Source: JAGTVG01 sp965365275 (GTDB lineage: Bacteria; Bacteroidota; Bacteroidia; Cytophagales; Cyclobacteriaceae). Taken from it: a DNA stretch of 64,000 nucleotides. The stretch is taken from positions 1-64,000 of the forward strand of contig CBDUBA010000003.1 in NCBI GenBank assembly GCA_965365275.1, given 5' to 3'. The notes under the pieces were generated by a model that made no database searches, had not been told where the DNA came from, and saw only the letters and a program-made list of their open reading frames with translations. Positions within the stretch are counted from its first letter, which is position 1. Each line of letters begins with the position of its first letter. Of the stretch, positions 24,176 to 33,796 are shown one piece after another. Both the position numbers and the translations under genes were made by a program.

Positions 24176-25402
24176 CTAATGGATGAATGCATCCTTTATA
24201 TTCTGAAGTTTAGCATTAAAAAGCTTTTCTGTAAAATGGTTTAATTGTTTTTCATCACCTTGTATATGGTAAGTCTGATGGATATGGGTAATTTCTTCTC
24301 CCGGTTTTAATTCGGAAACAGGTGATGATGTTTCTAGTTCATAAAAGGGGCCAAGGGGATCGGTTTCAGCATCTGGCTTCCCATCATTATATGAGTTTAT
24401 AACATCCCCATTATAGGGATCATCCATTATCTCCCACATCGCCTTAACATATTCCGATTCTTCTTCGGGTTTATTGTACTTCACTATAGTCAGAACCTTT
24501 TGATCCGGATCATAGCTGCCAAGGATATCCTTTGCGCGCATCCAGTTGAGGCCGATCTTACTTCTATATTTGCCATCCCCTTTAAAATATACAACGCCCC
24601 TGCTGGATTTAAGCCGGTTCGCCGGAACCTCTCCAAAATAACTGTCATTGACTACCTCCCCCAATGATCCAATGCCTCCCTGATAGTATGGAAGAACGAT
24701 TATCACATTATCCCCCGGGTTGTACATACCGAGTATCCACAGTGACATCAGTCCTTTGTCCTTACTCCAGGCTACCGAATCGGTGTTTTCCAGTGTATTT
24801 CTTGATTGAAAGCCTACTGCACTGCAATTTTCAAGACTTTCAAGGCCGAGATTGCTCAGTATTTCCTCTTCAGAAAATATGCTGACCTCCCGTTCAACCG
24901 ACACCTTAAAATTAGTATTGGAATAGTTCGATATTAAGAATTCGGCAGTCATTTTTGCTGACCGATTAGTTTTTGACTCTACTTTGAAGGGGATTCTGTC
25001 CACCTGAGGAGGGACATACCAGTTTTCCAGGTTGAAAGGTCCTCCTGGCTTATGGTATAAGGAAAACTGCCCGCCTTCAGGTCCTAACCAGAAACGGTCT
25101 TCCCCACCATAGGCATTAAAACGATCACTTATTTCCCTGGATTCAATAAGGTCATAATTGATCCAGCCAAACCCAGGTGAATTCTCTCCATTCAGGGTAC
25201 TGGTCATAATCCTCCCCTGATATTCGGGAATAACAATAATTTGACTTTGTTCACCCGGTGCTTTTAATACAAAGGCGTCCGTGTATTTTTGAAGAAATTC
25301 GATATCATGTCTGAAAGATCCTTCCATTTTTTTATCTATCGATTTTTGACATCCTGTAAAAAAAGTAACAAGGCACGTCAAAAGGAATATGCAATTTCTC
25401 AT
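24176..25402 (-). CDS. Mutarotase-like lipoprotein (probably DUF6786)
   Basis: A 408-residue lipoprotein (signal, lipobox FTGC, Cys18). The body is beta-rich and starts with YTDAFVLKAPGEQSQIIVIPEYQGRI, then YGGEDRFWLGPEGGQ, followed later by EETSSPVSEL-like and THIHQTYH segments, recalling galactose-mutarotase-like folds; I associate it with DUF6786 but cannot check. The gene is 28 bp after the stop of L-fucose isomerase on the same strand. A role as an exported aldose epimerase or binding protein acting before the isomerase is inference from position. No catalytic residues are assigned. Confidence 0.65.
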   Translation of the reverse strand: MRNCIFLLTCLVTFFTGCQKSIDKKMEGSFRHDIEFLQKYTDAFVLKAPGEQSQIIVIPEYQGRIMTSTLNGENSPGFGWINYDLIESREISDRFNAYGGEDRFWLGPEGGQFSLYHKPGGPFNLENWYVPPQVDRIPFKVESKTNRSAKMTAEFLISNYSNTNFKVSVEREVSIFSEEEILSNLGLESLENCSAVGFQSRNTLENTDSVAWSKDKGLMSLWILGMYNPGDNVIIVLPYYQGGIGSLGEVVNDSYFGEVPANRLKSSRGVVYFKGDGKYRSKIGLNWMRAKDILGSYDPDQKVLTIVKYNKPEEESEYVKAMWEIMDDPYNGDVINSYNDGKPDAETDPLGPFYELETSSPVSELKPGEEITHIHQTYHIQGDEKQLNHFTEKLFNAKLQNIKDAFIH

Positions 25403-25430
25403 ATTTATTCTTAATAATCATAATTTTCTT

Positions 25431-27224
25431 TTAATTATATAATGGCCCATAGGTATTACATGCTCTGTAATCCGATCCTTCCTGATCCATCCCATAGGCA
25501 TTCCATGCACTGGGCCTGAAAATATTATCATCAGAAACGTTGTGCATACAAACAGGTATTCTCAACATGGAAGCAAGAGTGATCAATTGCGCCCCAAAAT
25601 GTCCGTAACTGAAAGAACAATGATTGGCACCCCAGTTCGCCATAACTGAATATACATCCCTGAAGGGGCCCTTGCCAGTGAGCCTTGGAGCAAACCATGT
25701 TGTTGGCCAGGATGGATTGGTTCTCACATCAAGTGTCTTGTGGACTTCTTCAGGAAGATCCACGGTATAACCCTCGGCAATTTGCAATGCAGGGCCCAAT
25801 CCCTTAATGATATTGATCCGGGCCATAGTTACCGGCATATTACCGACCGTCAGGAATGTTGATGAGAATCCACCTCCCCTGAAATATTCTGTAATTGCGG
25901 GACCCCAGGTTGTATTTTTCAAACAGGCTTCGACCTCTTCCTTTGAAATTTCCCAATAGGGTTTCATGGCTGGTTTTCCATCAACCTGTTGCCGGCCGGT
26001 ACCATCCAGGCTGGCTGATCCTGAATTGATCAGATGAATTATGCCATGTTCCGCATAACCATTCAATGTATGTCCAGTTACCCGCTTTACAGAGCCCGGG
26101 CTCCAATAGGTTCTTACATCACAAAATACCTGGGCACTATCATTCAGAAGATGGCCAAGAAGCATGGTTGCTCCATTCAGTGAGTCATTTTCAGTGGCCA
26201 CCATGAAAGGTTGCCTGATCCCGTTCCAATCAAAAGAACTATTCAATATTGCTTCAGTAAAATCCCCGTTTGGAAAATGATCGGTCCATTGCCTTTGTCC
26301 CTGAAAGCCGGAAATCAAGGCATTATGTCCTAATGCCTCTTCTCCATAGCCCAGGTCTGCCAGCCTGCTGTTTCCTATCATCAGATCCCTGGCAATCAAG
26401 GTCATTTTCACCACCCACTCCCATTCTTCATCTTTCCTTGACCTTGATTTTTGTCGATCGGGCGGATTATAATCCGCTCCTTCACTGCAATTGTTTTTAA
26501 CCCATGCCAGCGCTTTTTTATATTCTTCCGGATCGTAGATATTTCTTTCAATCCTTCTAGTAAATTCAGTCATATCAATAGTCTCGGTGCGCATTCCGAG
26601 ATAATCCTGGAAAAAGTCCTGGTCAACGATCGAGCCGGCGATCCCCATGGAAACAGAACCCATGGAAAGGTAACTTTTCCCTTTCATAGTGGCCACAGCA
26701 AGACCGGCTTTTACAAAAGATAGGATTTTTGCCTGCACATCGCCAGGGATACTCTGGTCATCACTTTCCTGGACTTCTCGGCCGTAGATACTAAAGGTGG
26801 GCAGTCCTTTCTGACTGTACCCTGCCAGGGCAGCCGCCAGATATACAGCTCCTGGCCTTTCTGTACCATTAAATCCCCATATGGCTTTTGGGATGTCCGG
26901 GGTCATATCGATGGTCTCGGTGCCATAACACCAGCAGGGTGTAACGGTTAATGATACACCCACACCTTCCCTTTTGAACTTTTCTGCAGTCATGGCTGAT
27001 TCTGCCACTCCGCCAATCGTTGTATCAGCTATTACCACCTCTAATTCACTTCCATCAGCATGTCTGATACTATTTTTCAGGAAATCAGCAACATTTCTGG
27101 CCATCGTCATGGTCTGATTCTCTAGCGATTCACGCACGCCATCAAGCCGTCCATCAATGGTAGGTCGAATGCCAATTTTTGGGAGATCACCGCATAACCT
27201 GTTTCCCGTAATGTTATTACCCAT
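25431..27224 (-). CDS. fucI: L-fucose isomerase
   Basis: A 597-residue enzyme (E. coli FucI has 591) that interconverts L-fucose and L-fuculose, often also D-arabinose/D-ribulose, with Mn. The N-terminal stretch (LPKIGIRPTIDGRLDGVRESLE), TVTPCWCYGTE, WGFNGTERPGAVYLAAALAGYSQ split by short gaps, SMGSVSMGIAGS and WSPGSVKRVTGH are family blocks. It is full length. No fuculokinase or fuculose-phosphate aldolase lies beside it; the mutarotase-like and VOC lipoproteins follow on the same strand. The FGGY kinase at 18.7-20.2 kb is the only kinase of the right family in the window and belongs to another transcript. Confidence 0.96.
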   Translation of the reverse strand: MGNNITGNRLCGDLPKIGIRPTIDGRLDGVRESLENQTMTMARNVADFLKNSIRHADGSELEVVIADTTIGGVAESAMTAEKFKREGVGVSLTVTPCWCYGTETIDMTPDIPKAIWGFNGTERPGAVYLAAALAGYSQKGLPTFSIYGREVQESDDQSIPGDVQAKILSFVKAGLAVATMKGKSYLSMGSVSMGIAGSIVDQDFFQDYLGMRTETIDMTEFTRRIERNIYDPEEYKKALAWVKNNCSEGADYNPPDRQKSRSRKDEEWEWVVKMTLIARDLMIGNSRLADLGYGEEALGHNALISGFQGQRQWTDHFPNGDFTEAILNSSFDWNGIRQPFMVATENDSLNGATMLLGHLLNDSAQVFCDVRTYWSPGSVKRVTGHTLNGYAEHGIIHLINSGSASLDGTGRQQVDGKPAMKPYWEISKEEVEACLKNTTWGPAITEYFRGGGFSSTFLTVGNMPVTMARINIIKGLGPALQIAEGYTVDLPEEVHKTLDVRTNPSWPTTWFAPRLTGKGPFRDVYSVMANWGANHCSFSYGHFGAQLITLASMLRIPVCMHNVSDDNIFRPSAWNAYGMDQEGSDYRACNTYGPLYN

Positions 27225-27363
27225 ATCTTAAAAAAATTTTAAATAAAAAAATTATTATGAATGTAAAAGTAATGTCAATGAATGGTAAACCGGCAGGCAC
27301 AATAAAAGCATATCCATTCCGGGATTACGCGATTCATCTATTCAAATGAGTCCTCAATATACT

Positions 27364-27414
27364 AAAAAAACAGGACATTAATGATGCCTGGACTATCTAT
27401 AATAAGCATCATTA
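27364..27414 (-). terminator. Terminator-like hairpin after the SGNH hydrolase gene
   Basis: On the minus strand TAATGATGC and its exact complement GCATCATTA (27414-27406 and 27387-27379) form a 9-bp stem with an 18-nt loop. Seven T follow at 27370-27364. The T run is 8 nt from the stem, so efficiency is uncertain. The hydrolase stop codon is inside the first arm. Confidence 0.45.
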
Positions 27415-28125
27415 TTTTAAGAAGACCTGCAAAGTATCTGCAACCTGCTCAGCAAGCAGCTGGCATCCAAAATCATTAAAATGGACCCCATCTTCTTTCA
27501 TGATCTTTTCTATATCACCACCCATCACAAATTTATAAAGATCATTTACCGGCACGCCAAGACGGTTGACCAGTTTTATGCTTAATTCATTATATCGTAT
27601 AACATCTTCATTATAGCGGGTGAAATCACCGGCTTTCTCATGTGCGGCATTTGCCTTTTTTTCATCTACCGGTGTGGTCGTAGCCCAGATCACCATGCAC
27701 TCAGGCCAGCAGTAATGAATGTACTTAATGATACGTTCTATATTTTCAACATATAGAGTTTCCGACACCAGTTTCCTCCTGCTATTGTATGGAATGTTTT
27801 TAATATCATGCAAACCGGAATTGAGATGGATTATATCAGCTGGTTTGTTTTTTATCCACCTGGGCGCATTGGCCAGTAAATTTACCGTATGCTGGGAGTT
27901 TCCCTCCGGCCCCCATACATTATGCCCCTCAGGTAGATATAATCCCACATAGGGTTGATACCCCAGTCTGATAGAATCACCAAGAAGGGTAATGTTTTTC
28001 CCTCTATTTTTAATACTTATGGCAGAAGAACTGAGAAACCCAAGAGCAATCGATCCTGATTTTTTCAGGAAAGTGCGACGGCTGTTTTTTATTGATGACA
28101 TGCCATAAAATATATTTTGAAACAA
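27412..28125 (-). CDS. SGNH/GDSL-family hydrolase with Tat-like signal
   Basis: A 237-residue protein. The N-terminus SRRTFLKKSGSIALGFLSSS is a twin-arginine-type signal, suggesting export after folding. GDSIRLGYQP is SGNH block I with the nucleophile Ser; LNSGLHDIK gives the block III Asn; DGVHFNDFG is block V with the Asp/His pair. These enzymes de-esterify acylated sugars or lipids, for example acetylated polysaccharide fragments. It is divergent from a TonB-dependent receptor with only 49 bp between them. Proximity to L-fucose isomerase suggests a carbohydrate esterase, but that is inference. Confidence 0.85.
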   Translation of the reverse strand: MFQNIFYGMSSIKNSRRTFLKKSGSIALGFLSSSAISIKNRGKNITLLGDSIRLGYQPYVGLYLPEGHNVWGPEGNSQHTVNLLANAPRWIKNKPADIIHLNSGLHDIKNIPYNSRRKLVSETLYVENIERIIKYIHYCWPECMVIWATTTPVDEKKANAAHEKAGDFTRYNEDVIRYNELSIKLVNRLGVPVNDLYKFVMGGDIEKIMKEDGVHFNDFGCQLLAEQVADTLQVFLK

Positions 28126-28174
28126 TTTAATGTATTTTTGGGAGAATTTTTAATTCGCTATAATCGAAATATAG

Positions 28175-30496
28175 GTGCATATAAGGTGGATCAACAGACT
28201 AACACGTATTCGGAAAGTTCTTCTGAGAGAATTTTTATTCGTGTTTTACATAATAATAACTGCAGGGATTAACGGGTATGGCCAGATCCATGGTCAGGTT
28301 ATTGATAACAACAACCGTTCACCTCTTCCCGGTGCAAATATCCTGCTGTATGACTCCGTGGTTACTGTTACAGATAAGGATGGCAATTTCACAGTCAAAG
28401 TAAATGAACTTCCCACGGCTATATCAGCCAGATACATAGGATACGATCCGGTTTCCATGCAGGTAACAGAACAGCATCAGTTCCTTATGCTCGAAATGAA
28501 AGCATCAAACTACATGCTTGGGGAGGTCGTTATATCGGCCTTTGAAGGTAAAAGTAGAATTATTGAAAGCCCGGGAAGCATAGCTTTATTACCTCAAAAA
28601 GAAATGAAGATCGATAATGACATATTCTTCATCCCTTCTTTAAACAGAATCACAGGAGTTTACGCGCATTCAGGCACCTATAATACCAACAGGATCACTA
28701 TTCGCGGTATTGGCTCACGGTCTTTATTTATAACATCCAAGATCAGGGCTTATTACGACAACATACCCCTTACCACAGGTGATGGGGAGACAACAGTCGA
28801 AGATATAGATCCTAATCTGATCGACAGAATAGAAACGATAAAAGGTCCTTCCTCGAGTTTGTATGGTGCTGGTCTTGGAGGGACGTTGCTCATCAGTTCC
28901 GAATCTCCTTCAAACCAGGAAAAATACCTGAGATACAGCATTACAGGGGGCTCTTTCGGATACTTAAAAAATGATCTGTCCTTTGCCTATGGTAACAATA
29001 AAAACCGGCTGGGTGTAGTTTTGAATAAAATTAAAAGTGACGGCTACAGGGAAAACAACCAATATGACAGGTTTACAGGTGGCATTCATTTCAAATCCTA
29101 TCTTACAAACAAAACATCGCTTAGTTTCCTCAGTACTTTCATCGGATTGAATGCTCAGATCCCATCTTCATTGAACAGGGAAATGTATGAGACAAATCCA
29201 GAGGCAGCTGCTCCAAACTGGGCCGAGGCTGAAGGTTTTGAAGATAACAGGAAATATATTTCCGGCCTCGGGATAAATCATATCTTTAATGAACATTCAA
29301 TACTGGATGCAAGTGTTTTTTATACATGGAGAGATCTATATGAAAGAAGGCCATTTAACATACTCGAAGAAAATGTAAATGCAACGGGTACACGAATAAA
29401 ATATGAGTACAAAAACGAGTGGAACGGGTACAAGTTTAACCTTGTCGTGGGTGGAGAATATTTTATTGATTTTTATAAGTGGCAGACGTATGAAAATAAT
29501 GATAATGAACAAGGGGAATTGCTCAGTGACAACAAAGAATCAAGGGAAAACATCAATGGATTTGTAAAAACCGATATTCATTTCCCGTTTAAAACGTTTC
29601 TAACTATCGGATTAAATATAAACAATACCAACTATGACTACCGCAGTTTATACTCTATTGACGGATCTGATAACTCAGGGGATTATAGTTTCGGGACTAC
29701 CCTGTCACCCCGGATAGCTATCTCGCACCCTGTAACTTCAAATATCTTTATTTATGGTAACATAAGTCATGGTTTCAGTCCTCCCTCCCTGGCAGAAACG
29801 TTGACTCCTTCGGGTTCCATCAATCCAGACATCAAGCCGGAACAGGGTATAAATTATGAGGCCGGTACGAAAGGTATGGTTTTCAGGAACAAACTATTTT
29901 ATGATATTGCTTTCTTTTCAATGCATATCAGCGATCTGATTGTTGCACAAAGGGTTGGGGAAGACGAATTTATTGGTATAAATGCGGGAAAAACGCTTAA
30001 TAATGGTCTTGAAGTATCTTTAAACTATAATTTCCTTCCAGTATCCACCACGAATACTGAATTCACAGGATTTATTACATATACCCTCGCAAATTATACT
30101 TTTAAGGATTTTGTTCAGGCCGGTAATGATTATTCAGGTAACGAGTTGACCGGGGTTCCAAAAAATGTATTTAATGCCGGTCTGGCATATAGAATCAAAT
30201 GCGGGATCTATGGGAACCTTAATTATCAGTTTGTAGATGAAATGCCGATGCGTGATGATAATTCCGTTTACTCTGATCCTTATCAATTAACGAATATTAA
30301 ACTCGGATATTTAAAGCATCTGTCTGATCATTTCGAGATTAATATCCATGGCATACTGAATAATGTTTTCAATGAGAAATATGCTTCAATGATTTCAGTC
30401 AATGCAGCCAGTTTCGGTGGTAACCTTCCAAGATATTACTACCCGGGATTACCGCGGAATTTCTTCCTTGGGGCGGAGATCAGGTACAATTTTTAA
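28175..30496 (+). CDS. TonB-dependent outer-membrane receptor
   Basis: A 773-residue receptor. GTG at 28175 is the best start because it precedes the hydrophobic signal (FLFVFYIIITAG) ending in YGQ; no ATG lies before the mature protein. Residues about 37-110 are a carboxypeptidase-regulatory-like domain (IHGQVIDNNNRSPLPGANI). The plug domain follows (NRITIRGIGSRSLF, IETIKGPSSSLYGAGLGG), then a 22-strand-type beta barrel ending in the aromatic motif GAEIRYNF with a final Phe. No SusD partner is encoded, so this is more like an iron-chelate, vitamin or small-ligand receptor than a Sus-type glycan importer. It shares a 49-bp promoter region with the SGNH hydrolase. Confidence 0.93.
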   Translation: MHIRWINRLTRIRKVLLREFLFVFYIIITAGINGYGQIHGQVIDNNNRSPLPGANILLYDSVVTVTDKDGNFTVKVNELPTAISARYIGYDPVSMQVTEQHQFLMLEMKASNYMLGEVVISAFEGKSRIIESPGSIALLPQKEMKIDNDIFFIPSLNRITGVYAHSGTYNTNRITIRGIGSRSLFITSKIRAYYDNIPLTTGDGETTVEDIDPNLIDRIETIKGPSSSLYGAGLGGTLLISSESPSNQEKYLRYSITGGSFGYLKNDLSFAYGNNKNRLGVVLNKIKSDGYRENNQYDRFTGGIHFKSYLTNKTSLSFLSTFIGLNAQIPSSLNREMYETNPEAAAPNWAEAEGFEDNRKYISGLGINHIFNEHSILDASVFYTWRDLYERRPFNILEENVNATGTRIKYEYKNEWNGYKFNLVVGGEYFIDFYKWQTYENNDNEQGELLSDNKESRENINGFVKTDIHFPFKTFLTIGLNINNTNYDYRSLYSIDGSDNSGDYSFGTTLSPRIAISHPVTSNIFIYGNISHGFSPPSLAETLTPSGSINPDIKPEQGINYEAGTKGMVFRNKLFYDIAFFSMHISDLIVAQRVGEDEFIGINAGKTLNNGLEVSLNYNFLPVSTTNTEFTGFITYTLANYTFKDFVQAGNDYSGNELTGVPKNVFNAGLAYRIKCGIYGNLNYQFVDEMPMRDDNSVYSDPYQLTNIKLGYLKHLSDHFEINIHGILNNVFNEKYASMISVNAASFGGNLPRYYYPGLPRNFFLGAEIRYNF

Positions 30497-30583
30497 AGTC
30501 AAACCAGGGAGAAGGACAGAAATCAGCCACTAAACATATCCCAGAGCACGTCATGTTCTTCCTACACCAGGCAGTTTCTTTTA

Positions 30584-31510
30584 TTACTCTCCCATAAATT
30601 CCGATTGCCCCTTAAAGACTTTGGTCATCACGTTGTTGTCTGAAAAATAAGCCTTTGGATTGTATGTCGAGTGCAGGATAAACCCATATTTCGGGTGAGC
30701 ATAGGCTTCAAGCACTACATCTTCTGACTGCCCTTTGGCCTGGATCATAACACTCAGGGTCGGATTGATCAATGCAGCTGGCTCGACATCGTCCACGAAG
30801 TCTGATCCATTAATATATCTAAGTCCCGACAAAAAAGAAGCCGTACTCGCCGAATCTGTCGGATTATCTCCGATATACCACTTATCCATTGATTTGTTCA
30901 GTATAAATGCAGAATCCCCCGGATAATTGAACGTTACCTGAGTAATGGAATCACTTGTGATCTGAAGAAACCTTGAATTCCGGAATCCTTTGGGATCACT
31001 AGGGAAAGAAATGCCCATAAAATTATTAGCAGCGTATACTTCATCGTCCTCGAACAAGCGAACAAAGGTATGGAACTGCTGTTGTCCATGCATGCCAAAA
31101 CGTCCCAGGACCAGGTCAAGTGTGTTGACATTATTTTCAAATACCTGTACCCTTGTGCCCGAGGAATCTACCTGATAGTCAACCCATTTTCCCGGATCCC
31201 GAGTGGCGATCCTGTCTGGGTTTATTCTCAGCAGTGCACTTAATGCATTATTTACACTTGTACCGGTTGCTTCTACTTTTTTATTTCCCGGTAAGCTTAC
31301 TTTCCACTGGTCATTATCTTTGCTCACTTCAAAGGAAGAACCAGGTTTGGTTATGATTATACGGTCAACTTTTGAAGTATCGATCTCTACCAGTTCTTCT
31401 CTGAAAGACTTACTCCGTCCGGTATTCTTAAATAACTTTAACCCGGCATAAGCTGCCACTAAAATTACTAAAACGACTATTAATCTGATATTTTTAACAC
31501 TTCTGAACAT
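30584..31510 (-). CDS. DUF4340 membrane-anchored protein
   Basis: A roughly 308-residue protein with one N-terminal transmembrane helix (IRLIVVLVILVAAYAGLKLF) and a large extracytoplasmic part containing DUF4340-type repeats (VDRIIITKPGSSFEVSK, WKVSLPGNKKVEATG). The frame is open further upstream, but the ATG at 31510 is preferred: it lies 10 bp after the stop of the GldG-like gene and directly before the membrane helix. DUF4340 proteins typically follow GldF/GldG-like ABC genes, as here. The substrate or partner is unknown; an accessory subunit of the ABC complex is likely. Confidence 0.85.
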   Translation of the reverse strand: MFRSVKNIRLIVVLVILVAAYAGLKLFKNTGRSKSFREELVEIDTSKVDRIIITKPGSSFEVSKDNDQWKVSLPGNKKVEATGTSVNNALSALLRINPDRIATRDPGKWVDYQVDSSGTRVQVFENNVNTLDLVLGRFGMHGQQQFHTFVRLFEDDEVYAANNFMGISFPSDPKGFRNSRFLQITSDSITQVTFNYPGDSAFILNKSMDKWYIGDNPTDSASTASFLSGLRYINGSDFVDDVEPAALINPTLSVMIQAKGQSEDVVLEAYAHPKYGFILHSTYNPKAYFSDNNVMTKVFKGQSEFMGE

Positions 31511-31520
31511 AACCTTTCTA

Positions 31521-33050
31521 TTAATAATTACCCTGGATCCATTTTTGCTTTTTGGCAGCATAGCGCTGCTTCCTGATAAATCCAATTACCAGGATTAACA
31601 GTATTGGTATGATCACATTCCCATACTTTAAAAGTGATTTCTTTGTATCATCCAGCTGGTCAAGGGGTCTGTTGGTTACACCTTTTGTCCTGAGGTCTAT
31701 CAATCCGGTATCGTCGGATAACCAGTCGATAGCATTTGATGCTAAATTCACATTATCTTCATTAACTTGCTGCTGCTGTTGACCCTCCCCATTGAGAGCA
31801 AATTGCCCGTTAGGGATTAGCACAAGTTTTGAATTGACAGTCCCTGAAAGCGGACCTTCAGCTGCTATGGCAATTACCTGCTGACCATCTCTGAAATCGT
31901 TCTCATTCCAATCCTTATTGATATCGACGTATGCCGGTGGGCTTATCACGCCTGAGTTCTCCGAAGTAAATGCCAGAGGCTTGATATTTACTGCCGAATC
32001 CTGAGGTGTATAGGTAATGGAGCTGACGAAGGGCAGGATTACGGATTCGAGCCCTTGTGAAGCTGGATGATCACTGAAATTTGTTATGATGGGGAAATAT
32101 GGGAATTGAACCTGGGAATTGATTACGAATGGCCCCTGTTGCTGTCTGACACTAACGGCCCCGCAATTGGCATCTACAATGTAAAAATCGTTCATGGATA
32201 TCCCTTTTCCGAGCAGCCAGGATTTCAAACCGATATCGGGTGCAGCCTGAAGGTAAGCATTACTGAGATCACCCTGCAGATTGCTGTAGGCAATATAAAC
32301 AGCCCCTCCTGTCGATAAATAATTGTCAATTTTCCGGAGATGGTTTTCCGGTATGGTATCTTTCGGATCAATCAAGGCCAGGGTTTTATAGAACGTTGGA
32401 ATCTCAGCTGTGTCCGTTATGGTATAAGGTTCTATATCATATAGAATGGACAATTGCTGGAGCAACTGAACCGATGCGTTTGGCGACGGTTCACCGTGCC
32501 CCTGAATAATGGCTACTTTTGGTTTATCAAGGACTGAAAGTTTTTTAATAGCCGTGGTAAGACTGTATTCCATGCCCGAACCAGGTTGTATCACCGGCAC
32601 TACCTCCTGTTTGTCGCCCATCTGCAAGATCACACCCATATAGGCCCTCATCTGCTTTACCTGGTCTCTTTCACGAATATTTACCATAATCGGGCTGATC
32701 CCAGCCTGCTGAGCTTTCGCCTCATCTTCATCACTTTTATTCGGATTGATGAATTCATAGACAATGTTTCCATCAGACCGGTTTTCATACTCGATCAGAA
32801 GATCTACAAAATCTTTCCTGCTCTTGATCAATTGAGGCGGAAGGTCTTCCGAATAATAAGCAGTGATGGTGATCACATCATTTAATTCTCCAAGCAAGTC
32901 CTTGGTTGCTTTACTGAGCGTATATTGTTTGTCAGACGTAAAATCGAGTCTGAAAAACATTTGTTCAGAGATCAGGTTGACCACCACAATGATGGCGAGG
33001 AATATTAAAAGTTGAGTTATTACAGTTCTTCTCTTCATCTTTTCAATCAT
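31521..33050 (-). CDS. GldG-like ABC transporter auxiliary protein
   Basis: A 509-residue protein with a transmembrane helix near each end (VITQLLIFLAIIVVVNLI and VIIPILLILVIGFI). Between them is an extracytoplasmic domain of the GldG/ABC_transp_aux type (FTSDKQYTLSKATKDLL, ITAYYSEDLPP, VAIIQGHGEPSPNASVQLL). In Flavobacteriia GldA, GldF and GldG form an ABC complex needed for gliding and type IX secretion-related motility, but very similar triplets occur in non-gliding bacteria. Other gld genes are not present in the window, so the gliding name should be read as a fold label. It is 8 bp from the permease gene and in an operon of four. Confidence 0.87.
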   Translation of the reverse strand: MIEKMKRRTVITQLLIFLAIIVVVNLISEQMFFRLDFTSDKQYTLSKATKDLLGELNDVITITAYYSEDLPPQLIKSRKDFVDLLIEYENRSDGNIVYEFINPNKSDEDEAKAQQAGISPIMVNIRERDQVKQMRAYMGVILQMGDKQEVVPVIQPGSGMEYSLTTAIKKLSVLDKPKVAIIQGHGEPSPNASVQLLQQLSILYDIEPYTITDTAEIPTFYKTLALIDPKDTIPENHLRKIDNYLSTGGAVYIAYSNLQGDLSNAYLQAAPDIGLKSWLLGKGISMNDFYIVDANCGAVSVRQQQGPFVINSQVQFPYFPIITNFSDHPASQGLESVILPFVSSITYTPQDSAVNIKPLAFTSENSGVISPPAYVDINKDWNENDFRDGQQVIAIAAEGPLSGTVNSKLVLIPNGQFALNGEGQQQQQVNEDNVNLASNAIDWLSDDTGLIDLRTKGVTNRPLDQLDDTKKSLLKYGNVIIPILLILVIGFIRKQRYAAKKQKWIQGNY

Positions 33051-33058
33051 TTATACCA

Positions 33059-33784
33059 TTAATGTTGCCAGTTCCTTTTTGAGAGCATGGTCTCCGATAA
33101 TAGCAAACCAGCAATTATGAAAGAAAAATAATATATAAGATCCCTTGAATCGATTACCCCCCGGCTTAGGGATTCATAATGGGTCCGGGAGCTAAGAAAA
33201 TCAAATACCCCACCAAGGTTCCCGGTGAAGCTCGTGGCCATAACGTCAAATAGGATCTGGAAAAAGATCCCTATGAATAAGGCCAGAAGAAAAGCAACGA
33301 TCTGGTTGTTGGTCAGACTGCTGGCAAACAAGCCTATGCTGATATACATTGAACTCATCAGGATCAGGCCGAAATATCCACCCAATGTCGCCCCATGATC
33401 GATATTACCCAGTGTAGCTACGGTAATGTAGTATGGGAGAGTACAAGCCAGGGCAATGGCTACAAGGATCAGATTTGCCAGGAATTTGCCAACAACGATC
33501 TCCCTGTCGCTTACTGCTTTTGTACTTAATAGTTCAATAGTTCCTGATTTGTTCTCTTCGGCCAGTGACCTCATCGTGATGGCCGGGATAAAGAAAAACA
33601 AGGTCCAGTACGATATCCCGAAAAACACCTGGAGACTGGCCTGGTTTATAAGAAAGATCGAACTTCCGAACAGCCATGTAAAAAATCCGCTCATCCCCAG
33701 GAACAGGATGATCATAACATAGGCTATGAGCGAATCGAAATACGATGCAAGTTCTCTATTTGCTATAATCCATATTTTTTTCAT
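33059..33784 (-). CDS. ABC-2-type permease, GldF-like
   Basis: A 241-residue integral membrane protein with about six hydrophobic segments. The start KKIWIIANRELASYFDSLIAYV and the EENKSGTIELLSTKAVSDREIVVGKF stretch are typical of GldF/NosY-like ABC-2 permeases. It should pair with the ATPase encoded 12 bp upstream and the GldG-like protein 8 bp downstream. Transported substrate unknown. Confidence 0.9.
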   Translation of the reverse strand: MKKIWIIANRELASYFDSLIAYVMIILFLGMSGFFTWLFGSSIFLINQASLQVFFGISYWTLFFFIPAITMRSLAEENKSGTIELLSTKAVSDREIVVGKFLANLILVAIALACTLPYYITVATLGNIDHGATLGGYFGLILMSSMYISIGLFASSLTNNQIVAFLLALFIGIFFQILFDVMATSFTGNLGGVFDFLSSRTHYESLSRGVIDSRDLIYYFSFIIAGLLLSETMLSKRNWQH

Positions 33785-33796
33785 TTCTCTCTTAAT

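Noticed and set aside
31511..31585. Upstream start for the DUF4340 gene at 31585
   Set aside because: It would overlap the GldG-like gene by 65 bp and add a polar segment before the membrane anchor; ATG 31510 gives normal operon spacing and a proper anchor.
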